Positions 24,612 through 33,638 are shown, counted from the stretch's first letter. The stretch: 64,000 nt of DNA from Micromonospora aurantiaca ATCC 27029 (GCF_000145235.1 NC_014391.1:6591501-6655500); one strand, 5' to 3'. Notes: a model not told the origin generated them from the sequence alone. Made by a program: numbers and translations.

Positions 24612-26354
24612 TCAGCCGGCGGCGACCTCGGTGGTCGTGCGGATCCGGTCCAGCGCCGGCGGGGAGACCGGCGACTTCTCGGTCAGGTACGCGGTGAAGG
24701 CGTCCAGGTCGATCTGGCCGGTCACCGCGTTGGTGCCACCGGTCAGGACGCTGAAGCCGTCGCCGCCACCGGCGAGGAAGTTGTTCACGGTGACCCGGTA
24801 GGTGGCGGTGTCCGTCACCGGGGTGCCGTTGATGGTGAGGCTGCCCCGGACCACCCGGGTGCCGGCGCACGGCGTGCCGGCCGGCGCGGTGGTGCCGTTG
24901 ACGTCCACGACGTAGTTGACGGTCGAGGACGCGTAGAGCACGCGCGCGACGGTGAACTGCTGCTCCAGCATGCAGTAGAGCTGCGCGCCGGTCAGGTCCA
25001 GCGTCACCAGGTTGTTGGCGAACGGCTGCACGGTGAACGCCTCGGCGTAGGTGACCGGGCCGGCGTCGAGGTCGGCGCGGACGCCACCGGGGTTCATGAA
25101 CGCGGCGACCGCGTTCTGCTCGGTGTCGGTGGCGGCGAGCTGCGCGTCGGCGATCAGGTTGCCGAGCGGCGACTCACCGGTCTGGTACGTCGGCTTGCCG
25201 TTGACGTCGACCCCGGTCTGGTACAGGTTCTCCTGGGTCTTGGTGATCGCGGCGGTGGTCTCGCCCACCACCCGGTCGGCCACCGGGCCGAGCGCGGTCT
25301 TGTACCGGTTGATCAGCTCCGTCGAGGCCGGGTCCTTCTCGACGTCCCGCGTGACCACCACGTTGTTCGCGGACGCGGTGACCACGTCGCGGGTACGCGG
25401 GTCGATCTTCAGGTCGATCTGGGTGACCAGGCGGCCGAACGAGCTGGCGCTGGTGACCAGCTTGCCGTTGATGTTGCAGTTGTACGCGGCGTGGGTGTGC
25501 CCGCTGACGATCACGTCGATGGACGGGTCCATCCGGTTGGCGATGTCGACGATCGGGCCGCTGAACCCGGTGCAGTCGTTGATGCCGCCGCCGTTCTGCA
25601 CGCCGCCCTCGTGCAGCAGCACGACGATGCTCTTGACCCCGAGCAGGCGCAGGATCTTGGCGTACTTGTTGGCGGTGTCGGCCTCGTCGGTGAACCGCAG
25701 GCCGGCGACGCCCTGCTGGCTGACGATGTTCGGGGTGCCCTCCAGGGTCATCCCGATGAAGCCGATCGGGACACCCTTGACGATCTTGATGCCGAACGGC
25801 TGCATCAGCGGCAGGCCGGTGGAGGTCTTGAAGGCGTTCGCCGAGAGGTACTTGAACTTGGCGCCACCGAACGGGGTGCCGTCGGCGCAGCCGTCCACCG
25901 GGTGGCAGCCGCCGCGCTGCATGCGCAGCAGCTCGGCCGCGCCCTCGTCGAACTCGTGGTTGCCGACGCTTGCGAACTCCAGCCCGGCGAGGTTCATCTC
26001 CTCGATGGTGGGCTCGTCGTGGAACGCGGCGGAGAGCAGCGGCGAGGCGCCGATCAGGTCACCCGCGGCGACCGTGACAGTGCCCTTGCCCTGCTGCTTG
26101 GCGGCGGCGCGCATCGACTTCAGGTGGCTGGCCAGGTATTCCGCGCCACCGGCCGGCTGGCCCTCGATGGTGCCGCTGGAGCCGGTCGGCGGCTCCAGGT
26201 TTCCGTGGAAGTCGTTGATCGCGAGCAACTGGACGTCGACCGGCTTCGGGCGGGCCTCGGCCTGGTCGGGGGTGACGGCGACCGCTGTGAACGCGGTCGC
26301 GGCGAGTGCGGCCAGGCCGACGGCGGCCCGGCGTCGCATCCCGGTGACGGACAT
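24612..26354 (-). CDS. Secreted 5'-nucleotidase / 2',3'-cyclic phosphodiesterase family protein
   Basis: 580 residues from ATG 26354 (GAGGAG ribosome site). A signal peptide covers about residues 1-34 and ends near AEARPKP. The metallophosphoesterase half carries INDFHGN, AGDLIGASP, VGNHEFDEG and VSGHTHAAYN; the C-terminal 5_nucleotid_C half carries NPGGVRADL and FLAGGGDGFSVL. Exported enzymes of this family dephosphorylate extracellular nucleotides for uptake. No LPXTG sorting signal is seen, so it is probably released or loosely wall-associated. Confidence 0.93.
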   Translation of the reverse strand: MSVTGMRRRAAVGLAALAATAFTAVAVTPDQAEARPKPVDVQLLAINDFHGNLEPPTGSSGTIEGQPAGGAEYLASHLKSMRAAAKQQGKGTVTVAAGDLIGASPLLSAAFHDEPTIEEMNLAGLEFASVGNHEFDEGAAELLRMQRGGCHPVDGCADGTPFGGAKFKYLSANAFKTSTGLPLMQPFGIKIVKGVPIGFIGMTLEGTPNIVSQQGVAGLRFTDEADTANKYAKILRLLGVKSIVVLLHEGGVQNGGGINDCTGFSGPIVDIANRMDPSIDVIVSGHTHAAYNCNINGKLVTSASSFGRLVTQIDLKIDPRTRDVVTASANNVVVTRDVEKDPASTELINRYKTALGPVADRVVGETTAAITKTQENLYQTGVDVNGKPTYQTGESPLGNLIADAQLAATDTEQNAVAAFMNPGGVRADLDAGPVTYAEAFTVQPFANNLVTLDLTGAQLYCMLEQQFTVARVLYASSTVNYVVDVNGTTAPAGTPCAGTRVVRGSLTINGTPVTDTATYRVTVNNFLAGGGDGFSVLTGGTNAVTGQIDLDAFTAYLTEKSPVSPPALDRIRTTTEVAAG

Positions 26355-26755
26355 GGAACTCCTCGTGAGATGCCGGTATGTGGCGTCCGGGCGATGGTTC
26401 GCCCGGCGACCCTGATCCGTGCCGTGACAGGTGTCGATCGCGGAGGGCGGTACTCGGGGGAACGCCGCCCCGCCGGGGTAGCTTCTCATCCACCGGCCGC
26501 CAGGTCGAACGGGGCGGCATCAGGAATCGTCGTTGTCCTGAGCGGCCCGTACCGGTCTGCCGGACGAGTCGGACATGACGGTCAGGTGAAATTCCGCGCG
26601 GCGCACGCTGTCGATGCCTGCCGCTGTCGAAGGCGCCGGCTCCCAGGGACAGGGAGCCGACGCCGACGCTCATGTCACGCGGAAATCCTTGCGCTGGCAA
26701 CCGTCCTTGCCGGAATCACCTCCTGCCGGACACCCATCGCGGACCGAACGGTCGT
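26355..26755. other. 401-bp intergenic region
   Basis: No supported gene. It is somewhat less GC-rich than the surroundings and lies between two minus-strand genes, so it should contain the promoter of the 5'-nucleotidase. I see no convincing hexamer pair or long palindrome. Confidence 0.4.
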
Positions 26756-27448
26756 TCATGTCCGACGGCCCGGCATATCGAACGAACTGTCCGAACTCGA
26801 CTCACTGCCGGGCGTGCCGGTCCGAGGTCCGCTGTGGGCGGTGACGACGAGCCTGCGCAACGCCGGACGCGTCCACCGCCCGGCGACCCCCGGCCGGCCC
26901 GCCAGATAGCCGACCGTCCGCGCGGCGTCCCAGCCGTGCGCCTCGCGCAGCCCGCGCGCCAGCATCCCGAGATAGACCGGGGCGGGCCGGGTCCACTGCA
27001 CCTCCACCGCCCGATGCGGCGCGGTGAACGTGAGCATCGGCAGATCCTCGTGGACGCCGACGCGCAGCAGCGTCTCGTAGCGGCCCGGCCCGAGCGTCGC
27101 CCGCCCGGTCTCGACCGCCGCAAGGATCCCGGCCAGGTCGGCACCGGGCGGCCGGTACATCTCCTGCGCGGCGATGTCAGCGAACTGCTCGACGGTCACC
27201 AGATAGCCGCGCGCTGCTGCCCGGCCGGGCAGCAGCGGGTCGTAGAACGCCATGCCGCCGGTCCAGGCCCGCGACTCACCGGCGAAGTAGACGCCGCCGG
27301 GGATCAGCACCGGAACCGTCCGGCGCGGTGGCCGGCGGTCCCGGCAGCCGGGGTACGTGCGCAGCCCGCCCGGTGGACACCCGCCACGCAGGTACCAGTC
27401 GAGCCGGGCGGCGTGCAGGTTCGAGCCGTACGCGACGTACCAGAGCAT
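26756..27448 (-). CDS. GGCT-like (gamma-glutamylcyclotransferase fold) protein
   Basis: 230 residues. It begins MLWYVAYGSNLH, the substrate-binding YGSN signature of the gamma-glutamylcyclotransferase/AIG2-like fold, and has GGMAFYDP and a mid-protein Glu candidate around AQEMYRPP. The last 25 residues are Ser/Asp-rich and look unstructured. Members cleave gamma-glutamyl amines or act in other ways; the substrate is unknown. It lies 12 bp downstream of the phosphodiesterase gene, probably one operon. Confidence 0.75.
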   Translation of the reverse strand: MLWYVAYGSNLHAARLDWYLRGGCPPGGLRTYPGCRDRRPPRRTVPVLIPGGVYFAGESRAWTGGMAFYDPLLPGRAAARGYLVTVEQFADIAAQEMYRPPGADLAGILAAVETGRATLGPGRYETLLRVGVHEDLPMLTFTAPHRAVEVQWTRPAPVYLGMLARGLREAHGWDAARTVGYLAGRPGVAGRWTRPALRRLVVTAHSGPRTGTPGSESSSDSSFDMPGRRT

Positions 27449-27460
27449 CGGCGGCGCGGT

Positions 27461-28240
27461 TCAGAACCAGCAGGTGCGCCCGGCGGCGTGGCTGACCTGG
27501 ACGGTGTGCGTCACGCAGCCGCCGTCGGCGATGCGGTGCAGCAGGAAGGCGGTCGGCTCGGCGACGAACCCCGGCTCCTCCTCGTCGGTCATGCTGAGGC
27601 TCACCTGGATCCAGGTGCTCGGCGCGGTGGTCAGCACCGTACCGGCGAACGCGCTCGTCACCTGGCGGTGCAGGTGCCCCGCGGCGACGCGTACGACATG
27701 GGGGTGACGGCCGACCACGGCGGCGAGCGCGTCGGCGTCGGCGAGGCCCATCGCGTCCATGCCCGGCACGCCCACGGTGACCGGCGGATGGTGCAGGCAC
27801 ACGACGGCGGGCGCGTCGGTACGCCCGGCGAGCACCCCGTCCAGCCAGGCGAGCTGCTCGTCGCCGAGCCGTCCGCCGGGGCTGCCCGGGGTGAGCGAGT
27901 CGAGCACCACGAGCGTCGCGTCCGGCAGGTCGACGTGGTAGTGCGCCGAGAAGCCACCGGCCAGGTACGGGGTGCCGCCGAACGTGTCGAGCAGCGACTC
28001 GCGGTCGTCGTGGTTGCCGGTCACCAGGTGCACAGGCAGCGGGAACGCGCCGACGATCTCGCGCAGGGCGAGGTATTCGTCCGGCCGGCCGTTCGCGGTG
28101 AGGTCGCCGGTGATCACCACGCAGTCGGGCCGCGGACGCAGGGCGAGCACCGTGCCGAGCGCCCGGTGCAACCCGGACGCCGGGTCGGCCGCGAGCGGGC
28201 CGGTGGTCACGTGCGGGTCGCTGAGCTGGGCGATGAGCAT
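27461..28240 (-). CDS. Metallophosphoesterase, cAMP phosphodiesterase (CpdA)-like
   Basis: 259 residues with the full class III phosphodiesterase motif series: QLSDPHV, VITGDLTANG, LVTGNHDDR, LHHPP and AGHLHR. This pattern (GNHD and GHLH) is that of CpdA/Rv0805-type enzymes that hydrolyse cyclic nucleotides or other phosphodiesters with two metals. There is no signal peptide, so it should be cytosolic. It is divergent from a diguanylate-cyclase gene with a composite palindromic element between them. Confidence 0.88.
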   Translation of the reverse strand: MLIAQLSDPHVTTGPLAADPASGLHRALGTVLALRPRPDCVVITGDLTANGRPDEYLALREIVGAFPLPVHLVTGNHDDRESLLDTFGGTPYLAGGFSAHYHVDLPDATLVVLDSLTPGSPGGRLGDEQLAWLDGVLAGRTDAPAVVCLHHPPVTVGVPGMDAMGLADADALAAVVGRHPHVVRVAAGHLHRQVTSAFAGTVLTTAPSTWIQVSLSMTDEEEPGFVAEPTAFLLHRIADGGCVTHTVQVSHAAGRTCWF

Positions 28241-28311
28241 CGGCCGCCTCCTCGGGTGCCCGGGCCCTCACGCTATCGCCGCGCACCCTCCCCGCGCAGG
28301 CCCGCTTGTGC

Positions 28312-28355
28312 CCACAGGCTGTGTCCACAGCCTGTGGATAGCACATGTGTACGAA
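28312..28355. repeat. Composite palindrome + CGTACACATGT element, copy 1
   Basis: A perfect 12-bp hairpin (28312-28323 / 28326-28337, CCACAGGCTGTG...) runs into TAGCACATGTGTACGAA. The complement of 28325-28355 matches 52449-52479 at 27 of 31 positions. It lies between divergent starts, so it may be an operator or a dispersed repeat. Confidence 0.75.
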
Positions 28356-28418
28356 GGTCGGCGGCGGTTGCGCTGAGTACCCTTGATCGCGACCCGACCC
28401 CCTCCGAGCAGGAACGAC

Positions 28419-29876
28419 GTGGATCACGAGCGAGTCCTCCGCGACGTCACGGTGCGCCTTCCCACGGCGTCGACCGTCCCGGAGGCGTGCCAGTGGACCG
28501 TCGCCGCGCTCGCCCGGCACACCCCGGCGACCGCCACCGTCCTGCTCCGCGTCCACGACCGTCTGCGCTGCGTCGCCGCGACCGGCGCCTGGCAGGTCTT
28601 CTCGCACGTGCCGGCGACCGCCGACGGCACCCCGCCGGGCCGCCACCGGCCCGAACCCTCGGTGGTGCGGCGGGTCTACGCCTCCGGGACCACCGCCGCC
28701 GTGCCCGACGTCGGCGCCGACCCCGACTACCTCGAGGTCCGCCCGGACGTCACAGCCGAACTCTGTGTGCCGGTACGCGACCCGGACGGCCGTCCGATCG
28801 GGGTGCTCGACCTGCAGTGGAGCGAGCCGGTCGTGCTCGCGGCCTGGCGGGAGACAGCCGAGCTGGTGGCCGACCGACTCGGCGGGCGGATCGCCGCGCT
28901 CGGCGGGCCGCCGGCCGAGAGCCGCAGCGAGAAGCTGCTCCGGCACGCCGCCGCGTTCACCGCCGCCCCGACCGACTGGGACCTGATGACCGCCGCGCTC
29001 GCCGCGGCCCGGGACGTCTCAGCGCTCTCCGCCGCCGTACTGGTGCTCACCGGCCGGCGCGGCCCACGCCTCGGCGCGCCCACGGCCACACCGGGCGAGC
29101 TGGAGGCACGGATCCGGGCCGAGCTGGACGAGGCCGGACCGGCCGCGCTCGACCGCATGATCGACCGGGCCCACCGGTACGGCTCGGCGTACACGCTGGG
29201 CGAGGCGGGCCACCCGCCCACCGAGGAGTACCTGCCGCTGACCCGGGCCGGCGCGCGCACGCTTGTGGCGGTGCCGGTCGGCACACCGGCCTCCGGTGGC
29301 GTGCTGCTCGTCGCCGACGAGCAGCGCCTGCGCCCCGACCCGACCACAGTCAACCTGATCGAGCTGCTCGCCGGGCAGGCGTGGACCTGCCTGGACCGGC
29401 TGCGTACGCTCGCCCGGCTCCGCGAGCAGGCCAGCTCGGACCCGCTCACCGGGCTGCGGCACACCGGCCCGTTCGGGCAGCGGATCGCCACCGCCACGCC
29501 GGGGCGTACCGCGCTGCTGGCGATCGACGTGGACGGGTTCAAGGACGTCAACGACACGTACGGCCACCAGGCCGGTGACCGGCTCCTGGTGGGGCTGGCC
29601 CGGGCGCTCGAAGGCGCGCTACGTCAGGGCGACGAGCTGTACCGGACCGGCGGCGACGAGTTCGTGGCGGTGATCGAGGTGAGCCGCCCGGAGGAGGCGG
29701 TACGGATCGCCGAACGGCTCACCGAGGCGGCCCGGCGTACCGGCCGGACGATCAGCGTCGGCATCGCCCTGCCGAGACCCGGCGAGTCTCCCGAACGCAC
29801 CCTGCACCGAGCCGACCAGGCTCTGTACGCGGTGAAACGCCACGGCCGAGACGGCGTCCACCTCTCCGCCGCCTGA
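28419..29876 (+). CDS. GAF-GGDEF diguanylate cyclase
   Basis: 485 residues from GTG 28419 (CAGGAAC upstream; the frame is open to 28383). The N-terminal half holds a GAF-like sensor (about 5-140, ending VGVLDLQW-like core) and a second degenerate GAF-like region (about 160-320). The C-terminal domain has SSDPLTGL, AIDVDGFKDVNDTYGH and an intact RTGGDEF active site, so it should make cyclic di-GMP. An RxxD product-inhibition site (RQGD) lies exactly five residues before GGDEF. No membrane segments; the signal is unknown. TACCCT at 28377-28382 is a possible -10. Confidence 0.92.
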   Translation: MDHERVLRDVTVRLPTASTVPEACQWTVAALARHTPATATVLLRVHDRLRCVAATGAWQVFSHVPATADGTPPGRHRPEPSVVRRVYASGTTAAVPDVGADPDYLEVRPDVTAELCVPVRDPDGRPIGVLDLQWSEPVVLAAWRETAELVADRLGGRIAALGGPPAESRSEKLLRHAAAFTAAPTDWDLMTAALAAARDVSALSAAVLVLTGRRGPRLGAPTATPGELEARIRAELDEAGPAALDRMIDRAHRYGSAYTLGEAGHPPTEEYLPLTRAGARTLVAVPVGTPASGGVLLVADEQRLRPDPTTVNLIELLAGQAWTCLDRLRTLARLREQASSDPLTGLRHTGPFGQRIATATPGRTALLAIDVDGFKDVNDTYGHQAGDRLLVGLARALEGALRQGDELYRTGGDEFVAVIEVSRPEEAVRIAERLTEAARRTGRTISVGIALPRPGESPERTLHRADQALYAVKRHGRDGVHLSAA

Positions 29877-29917
29877 CCCACTCCGTCCGCCCCGCCCCCG
29901 TCACCCCTCTCCCCCGC

Positions 29918-29984
29918 GATCTTGCACTTTAGGCCCTGGCAAATGCCGCATATGCCCCACAAGCAGGGCCGAAAGTGCAAGATC
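29918..29984. repeat. GATCTTGCACTTT palindrome, copy B
   Basis: 21-bp arms (29918-29938 and 29964-29984) with one mismatch and a 25-nt loop containing GCATATGCC. It lies between convergent genes. Closely related to 11494-11571. Confidence 0.8.
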
Positions 29985-30031
29985 AACGCCGGACGGGGCG
30001 GCGGAGGGAGGGCGGCGGGAGGTGGGCCGCG

Positions 30032-31093
30032 TTATGGGCGGGTCAGGTCCTTGGCGAGGAGTTCGGCTATCTGGGCCGTGTTGAGGGCGGCGCCCTTGCG
30101 GAGGTTGTCGCCCGTCACGAAGAGGTCCAGAGCGCGGGGGTCGTCCACCGCGCGGCGGATTCGGCCCACCCACGAGGGGTCGGTGCCGACGGCGTCGATC
30201 GGCATCGGGAACTCCCCTGCGGCCGGGTCGTCGACCAGGATCACGCCTGGCGCGTTGCGCAGCACCTCACGGGCGCCCTCGGCATCCACCTCGGTGGCGA
30301 AGACCGCGTGCACGGCGACCGAGTGGCCGGTCACCACCGGCACCCGTACGCAGGTGGCGGACACCTTGAGGTCGGGCAGCCCGAGGATCTTGCGCGACTC
30401 GTTGCGCAGCTTCATCTCCTCGGAGGACCAGCCGCCGTCGGCGAGCGAGCCCGCCCACGGTACGACGTTCAGCGCCAGCGGGGCCGGGAACGGACCCAGC
30501 TCGTCGCCGACTGCCTGTCGCACGTCACCGGCGCGGGAACCGAGCACCCGGTCGCCGGCGATCTTGCCGAGCTGGAGGTGCAGCGCGTCCACGCCGGCCT
30601 GGCCCGCCCCGGAGACCGCCTGGTACGACGCGAGCACCAGCTCGCGCAGCCCGTACTCGCGGTGCAGCGGCGCGACCGCCACGATCATCGCCAGCGTGGT
30701 GCAGTTGGCGTTGGCGATGATGCCCTTGGGCCGGTTGCGTACCTGCTCGGGGTTGATCTCGGGGACCACCAGCGGGACGTCGCGGTCCATCCGGAACGCG
30801 CCGGAGTTGTCCACCACCACCGCGCCGCGCGCGGCGGCGACCGGGGCCCACTCCGCGGAGACGTCGTCCGGCACGTCGAACATCGCCACGTCGACGCCGT
30901 CGAGCGCGTCGGCGGTGAGCGCCTGGACGGTCAGCTCCTCGCCCCGGCACTGCACGCGCCGGCCGGCCGACCGCTCGGAGGCGAGCAGCCGGATCTCGCC
31001 CCACACGTTGCGCCGGGAGGAGAGGATCTGGCACATCACCGTACCGACGGCACCTGTCGCCCCGACCACGGCGAGGGTGGGCAGCGACGCCAT
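30032..31093 (-). CDS. asd: Aspartate-semialdehyde dehydrogenase
   Basis: 353 residues. N-terminal NADP-binding GATGAVG (11-17), catalytic Cys in ANANCTT, and the substrate-binding Arg/His region RVPVVTGHS. It reduces aspartyl phosphate to aspartate semialdehyde, the branch precursor of lysine, diaminopimelate, threonine and methionine. It lies 6 bp downstream of the aspartokinase gene, the usual actinobacterial ask-asd operon. It ends near the repeat at 29918, which could terminate it. Confidence 0.96.
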   Translation of the reverse strand: MASLPTLAVVGATGAVGTVMCQILSSRRNVWGEIRLLASERSAGRRVQCRGEELTVQALTADALDGVDVAMFDVPDDVSAEWAPVAAARGAVVVDNSGAFRMDRDVPLVVPEINPEQVRNRPKGIIANANCTTLAMIVAVAPLHREYGLRELVLASYQAVSGAGQAGVDALHLQLGKIAGDRVLGSRAGDVRQAVGDELGPFPAPLALNVVPWAGSLADGGWSSEEMKLRNESRKILGLPDLKVSATCVRVPVVTGHSVAVHAVFATEVDAEGAREVLRNAPGVILVDDPAAGEFPMPIDAVGTDPSWVGRIRRAVDDPRALDLFVTGDNLRKGAALNTAQIAELLAKDLTRP

Positions 31094-31099
31094 GGCGCG

Positions 31100-31618
31100 T
31101 TACCGCCCGGTGCCGGCGTAGACGACGGCTTCGGTGTCACCACCCAGCTCGAAGGCGTCGTGGATGGCGCGGACCGCCTTGTCGAGGTCGGTGTCGCGGC
31201 AGACCACGGAGACCCGGATCTCCGACGTGGAGATCATCTCGATGTTCACGCCGGCCGCGCCGAGGGCGGCGAAGAAGCCGGCGGCCACGCCCGGGTGCGA
31301 GCGCATGCCTGCGCCGATGAGGGAGACCTTGCCGACGTGGTCGTCGTACAGCAGGCCCTTGAACTTGACCGACTCCTGGATCTTGCTGAGCGCGGTCATC
31401 GCGGTCGGGCCGTCGGCCTTGGGCAGCGTGAACGAGATGTCCGTGCGGCCGGTGCCCTCGGTGGACACGTTCTGCACGATCATGTCGATGTTGATCTCCG
31501 CGCCGGCCACGGTGTCGAAGATCGACGCGGCGGCGCCCGGCTCGTCGGGCACGCCGACGATCGTGATCTTCGCTTCGCTGCGGTCGTGGGCGACCCCGGT
31601 GATCAGTGCCTGTTCCAC
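31100..31618 (-). CDS. Aspartate kinase beta subunit (internal start)
   Basis: The in-frame GTG at 31618 (residue 250 of the alpha form) is preceded by GGAGGA with 7-nt spacing. It would yield 172 residues, VEQALITGV onward, containing just the two ACT domains. Corynebacterium lysC makes a 172-residue beta subunit in the same way, giving an alpha2beta2 enzyme. Expression here is inferred. Confidence 0.65.
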   Translation of the reverse strand: MEQALITGVAHDRSEAKITIVGVPDEPGAAASIFDTVAGAEINIDMIVQNVSTEGTGRTDISFTLPKADGPTAMTALSKIQESVKFKGLLYDDHVGKVSLIGAGMRSHPGVAAGFFAALGAAGVNIEMISTSEIRVSVVCRDTDLDKAVRAIHDAFELGGDTEAVVYAGTGR

Positions 31619-32365
31619 AGGAAGGTCCTCCATCGATCCGGTGACCATCGTGCCGGTGTTGGTCGAGTATGACGAACGGACGTGGATCGGCAAGCCCGCG
31701 CGCCGCGCGTACTCGACGCTGCGCAGGTGCAGCACCTTCGCGCCGCAGGCGGCCAGTTCCAGCATCTCCTCGTACGTGATCTGCTTGATGTGCCGGGCGT
31801 TCGGCACGATGCGCGGGTCGGCGGTGAAGATGCCGTCCACGTCGGTGTAGATCTCGCAGACGTCCGCCTCCAGCGCGGCGGCGAGCGCCACGGCAGTGGT
31901 GTCCGAACCGCCCCGCCCGAGCGTGGTGACGTCCTTGGTGTCCTGCGAGACGCCCTGGAAACCGGCGACGATGACCACCGCGCCCTCGTCCAGCGCGCCC
32001 TTGAGTCGCCCCGGGGTCACGTCGATGATCCGGGCCCGGCCGTGCACCGAGGTGGTGATCACGCCGGCCTGCGAACCGGTGAACGAGCGTGCCTCGTACC
32101 CCAGGTTGTGGATGGCCATGGCCAGCAGCGCCATGGAGATCCGCTCCCCGGCGGTGAGCAGCATGTCCAGCTCACGGCCCGGCGGCAGCGGGCTGACCTG
32201 GTTGGCCAGGTCGAGCAGCTCGTCGGTGGTGTCGCCCATGGCGGACACCACCACCACCACGTCGTCGCCGGCCTTGCGCGCGGCCACGATGCGCTCGGCC
32301 ACCCGCTTGATCCGCTCGGCGTTGGCGACGGAGGACCCGCCGTACTTCTGCACCACGAGTGCCAC
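31100..32365 (-). CDS. ask: Aspartate kinase (alpha form)
   Basis: 421 residues, exactly the length of actinobacterial aspartokinases. Start GTG 32365 follows GGGAGGGAG; VVQKYGGSSV is the N-terminal signature, and LGRGGSDTTAVALAAAL binds ATP/aspartate. Two ACT domains in the last 170 residues (ITIVGVPDEPG, VSLIGAGMR) form the lysine/threonine feedback site. It phosphorylates aspartate at the head of the Lys/Thr/Met pathway. An internal in-frame start at 31618 would make the regulatory beta subunit. Confidence 0.96.
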   Translation of the reverse strand: MALVVQKYGGSSVANAERIKRVAERIVAARKAGDDVVVVVSAMGDTTDELLDLANQVSPLPPGRELDMLLTAGERISMALLAMAIHNLGYEARSFTGSQAGVITTSVHGRARIIDVTPGRLKGALDEGAVVIVAGFQGVSQDTKDVTTLGRGGSDTTAVALAAALEADVCEIYTDVDGIFTADPRIVPNARHIKQITYEEMLELAACGAKVLHLRSVEYARRAGLPIHVRSSYSTNTGTMVTGSMEDLPVEQALITGVAHDRSEAKITIVGVPDEPGAAASIFDTVAGAEINIDMIVQNVSTEGTGRTDISFTLPKADGPTAMTALSKIQESVKFKGLLYDDHVGKVSLIGAGMRSHPGVAAGFFAALGAAGVNIEMISTSEIRVSVVCRDTDLDKAVRAIHDAFELGGDTEAVVYAGTGR

Positions 32366-32603
32366 GACGGTGCACTCCCTCCCAGCGACGACCCTGAGCG
32401 TGCCGACGCCGCCGGTTCTCTCGGTCCGGCGGCGCGTGTCAGACCGCCTCAGCCTATCGGGCGGGCCGCGAGGCCGGGTCGGGTGATCCCACCATCCGGC
32501 CCCGCCGTGGGGCGGCTCACCAGCCCGGAAGTACGCGACACGCCAAGCGGTACAGCCGTACGGTGGGCTGACCTGGACCCTCCCCACGACGCAGAATGAG
32601 CCG

Positions 32604-33368
32604 GTGCACGCTCATCGACGTGCGGCCCGCCGGCTGACCGGCGTGCTCGCGCTCACCCTGCCGGTACTGCTGGCCGCCTGCGACGGCGGCCACCCCGAGG
32701 CGGCGCCCACCGGCACCGCCGACCCGGTCCCGGTGCAGGTCGACGCCGCCCGCGAGGAACTGGCCGGACTGGCCGCCGCGGCGCAGGACCGGCACCTCAC
32801 CGCCACGTACGCGTTCGCGCCCGCCGAGGGCACGCCCCGCACGGTGTCGGTGACCAGCGCCAACGACGGCAGCTGGCGGGTCGACGTGCCCGGCTGGGGG
32901 CACGCCGGCACGGTGGACGTCTCGCTCGCCGGCACGTCCGACGGGCTGTTCCAGTGCGCGCTGCCCTCGGCCGGCTGGGCGCAGGCGGCGACCTGCGTCC
33001 GCCTCGGCGACGCCGACGACGCGGTGCCGCGCCGGCTCGACCCCCGGGTGCAGCACCCGTTCACCGACTGGCTGGAGGTGCTCACCGACCGGCGCGCGCC
33101 GCTCGCGGTGTCCCCCGCCGAGCCGCTGCCCGGCGCCACCGGCCCCTGCTACACGGTCGACAGCACCTCGGCATCGCTCAACGCGCCGCTGGACGTGGGC
33201 ATCTACTGCTTCCGGGAGGACGGCACACCGGCGGCGGTACGGGCCGGATTCGGCACCCTGACGCTGACCGGCGAGCCCGGCGCCGCGCCGGGCACCGTCG
33301 AGCTGGCCGGTGCGGTGACCGACGGCGAGCCGGTGGGACGGGACGCCCCGAGTCCGGGGACCCCGTAG
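32604..33368 (+). CDS. Hypothetical lipoprotein
   Basis: 254 residues. Signal peptide with lipobox LLAAC (Cys about residue 29), then a hydrophilic linker and a domain of about 200 residues rich in beta-strand (TYAFAPAEGTPRTVSVTS, WRVDVPGWG). Several cysteines (FQCAL, TCVRL, GPCYTV, YCFRED) may form disulfides outside the cell. GTG 32604 lies 6 nt after CAGAAT. It is divergent from ask and unrelated to it by function. No family recognised. Confidence 0.78.
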   Translation: MHAHRRAARRLTGVLALTLPVLLAACDGGHPEAAPTGTADPVPVQVDAAREELAGLAAAAQDRHLTATYAFAPAEGTPRTVSVTSANDGSWRVDVPGWGHAGTVDVSLAGTSDGLFQCALPSAGWAQAATCVRLGDADDAVPRRLDPRVQHPFTDWLEVLTDRRAPLAVSPAEPLPGATGPCYTVDSTSASLNAPLDVGIYCFREDGTPAAVRAGFGTLTLTGEPGAAPGTVELAGAVTDGEPVGRDAPSPGTP

Positions 33369-33435
33369 CCGGCCCCGATCCGGTGACTCTGATCCCATAG
33401 TCCGGACGAGCCTTCCCACTGCACGTCCCACCACG

Positions 33436-33441
33436 TAGGGT
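33436..33441 (+). promoter_or_regulatory. -10 box of the leuA leader transcript
   Basis: TAGGGT, with the predicted start about 3 nt before the leader-peptide ATG. Confidence 0.6.
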
Positions 33442-33450
33442 GACCTTGTC

Positions 33451-33495
33451 ATGTGGCGCGCGTACCTTCTCCTTGGCTGCCGCGACGAGGCCTGA
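33451..33495 (+). CDS. leuA leader peptide (attenuator)
   Basis: 14-codon frame MWRAYLLLGCRDEA with three consecutive leucine codons, CTT CTC CTT, which are rare in this GC-rich genome. It lies 144 nt before leuA and its end overlaps an 11-bp hairpin. Ribosome stalling at these codons when leucyl-tRNA is scarce would change the folding of the leader RNA and allow leuA transcription, as proposed for other actinobacterial leuA genes. Regulation here is inferred from the layout. Confidence 0.72.
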   Translation: MWRAYLLLGCRDEA

Positions 33496-33516
33496 CCGGC
33501 CGGCACCTCGTCGCGG
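33480..33516 (+). promoter_or_regulatory. Leader hairpin of the leuA attenuator
   Basis: Perfect 11-bp arms CCGCGACGAGG (33480-33490) and CCTCGTCGCGG (33506-33516). The left arm lies within the leader peptide frame, so a translating ribosome would open it. No T-run follows, so it may act by pausing or Rho-independent structure switching further down. Confidence 0.6.
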
Positions 33517-33638
33517 AGTCGCTACGCGCCGTCCAGCACATCCGATCTTCTTCTCGGCACCGCCGCGCACCGTCGCCCGGCAGCCCGCCGACACCTTTCC
33601 GATCTGCTGACGCCACATGTTCCAGGGAGCACTCCGAG

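Noticed and set aside
28312..28340. DnaA box or replication origin (TGTGGATA resembles a DnaA box)
   Set aside because: A single near-match within a hairpin, with no cluster of boxes, no AT-rich unwinding region and no dnaA/dnaN nearby.
33453..33638. Extended N-terminus of LeuA (frame open from 33453)
   Set aside because: The stretch overlaps the leader peptide and hairpin and is low-complexity. ATG 33639 gives the normal LeuA N-terminus.
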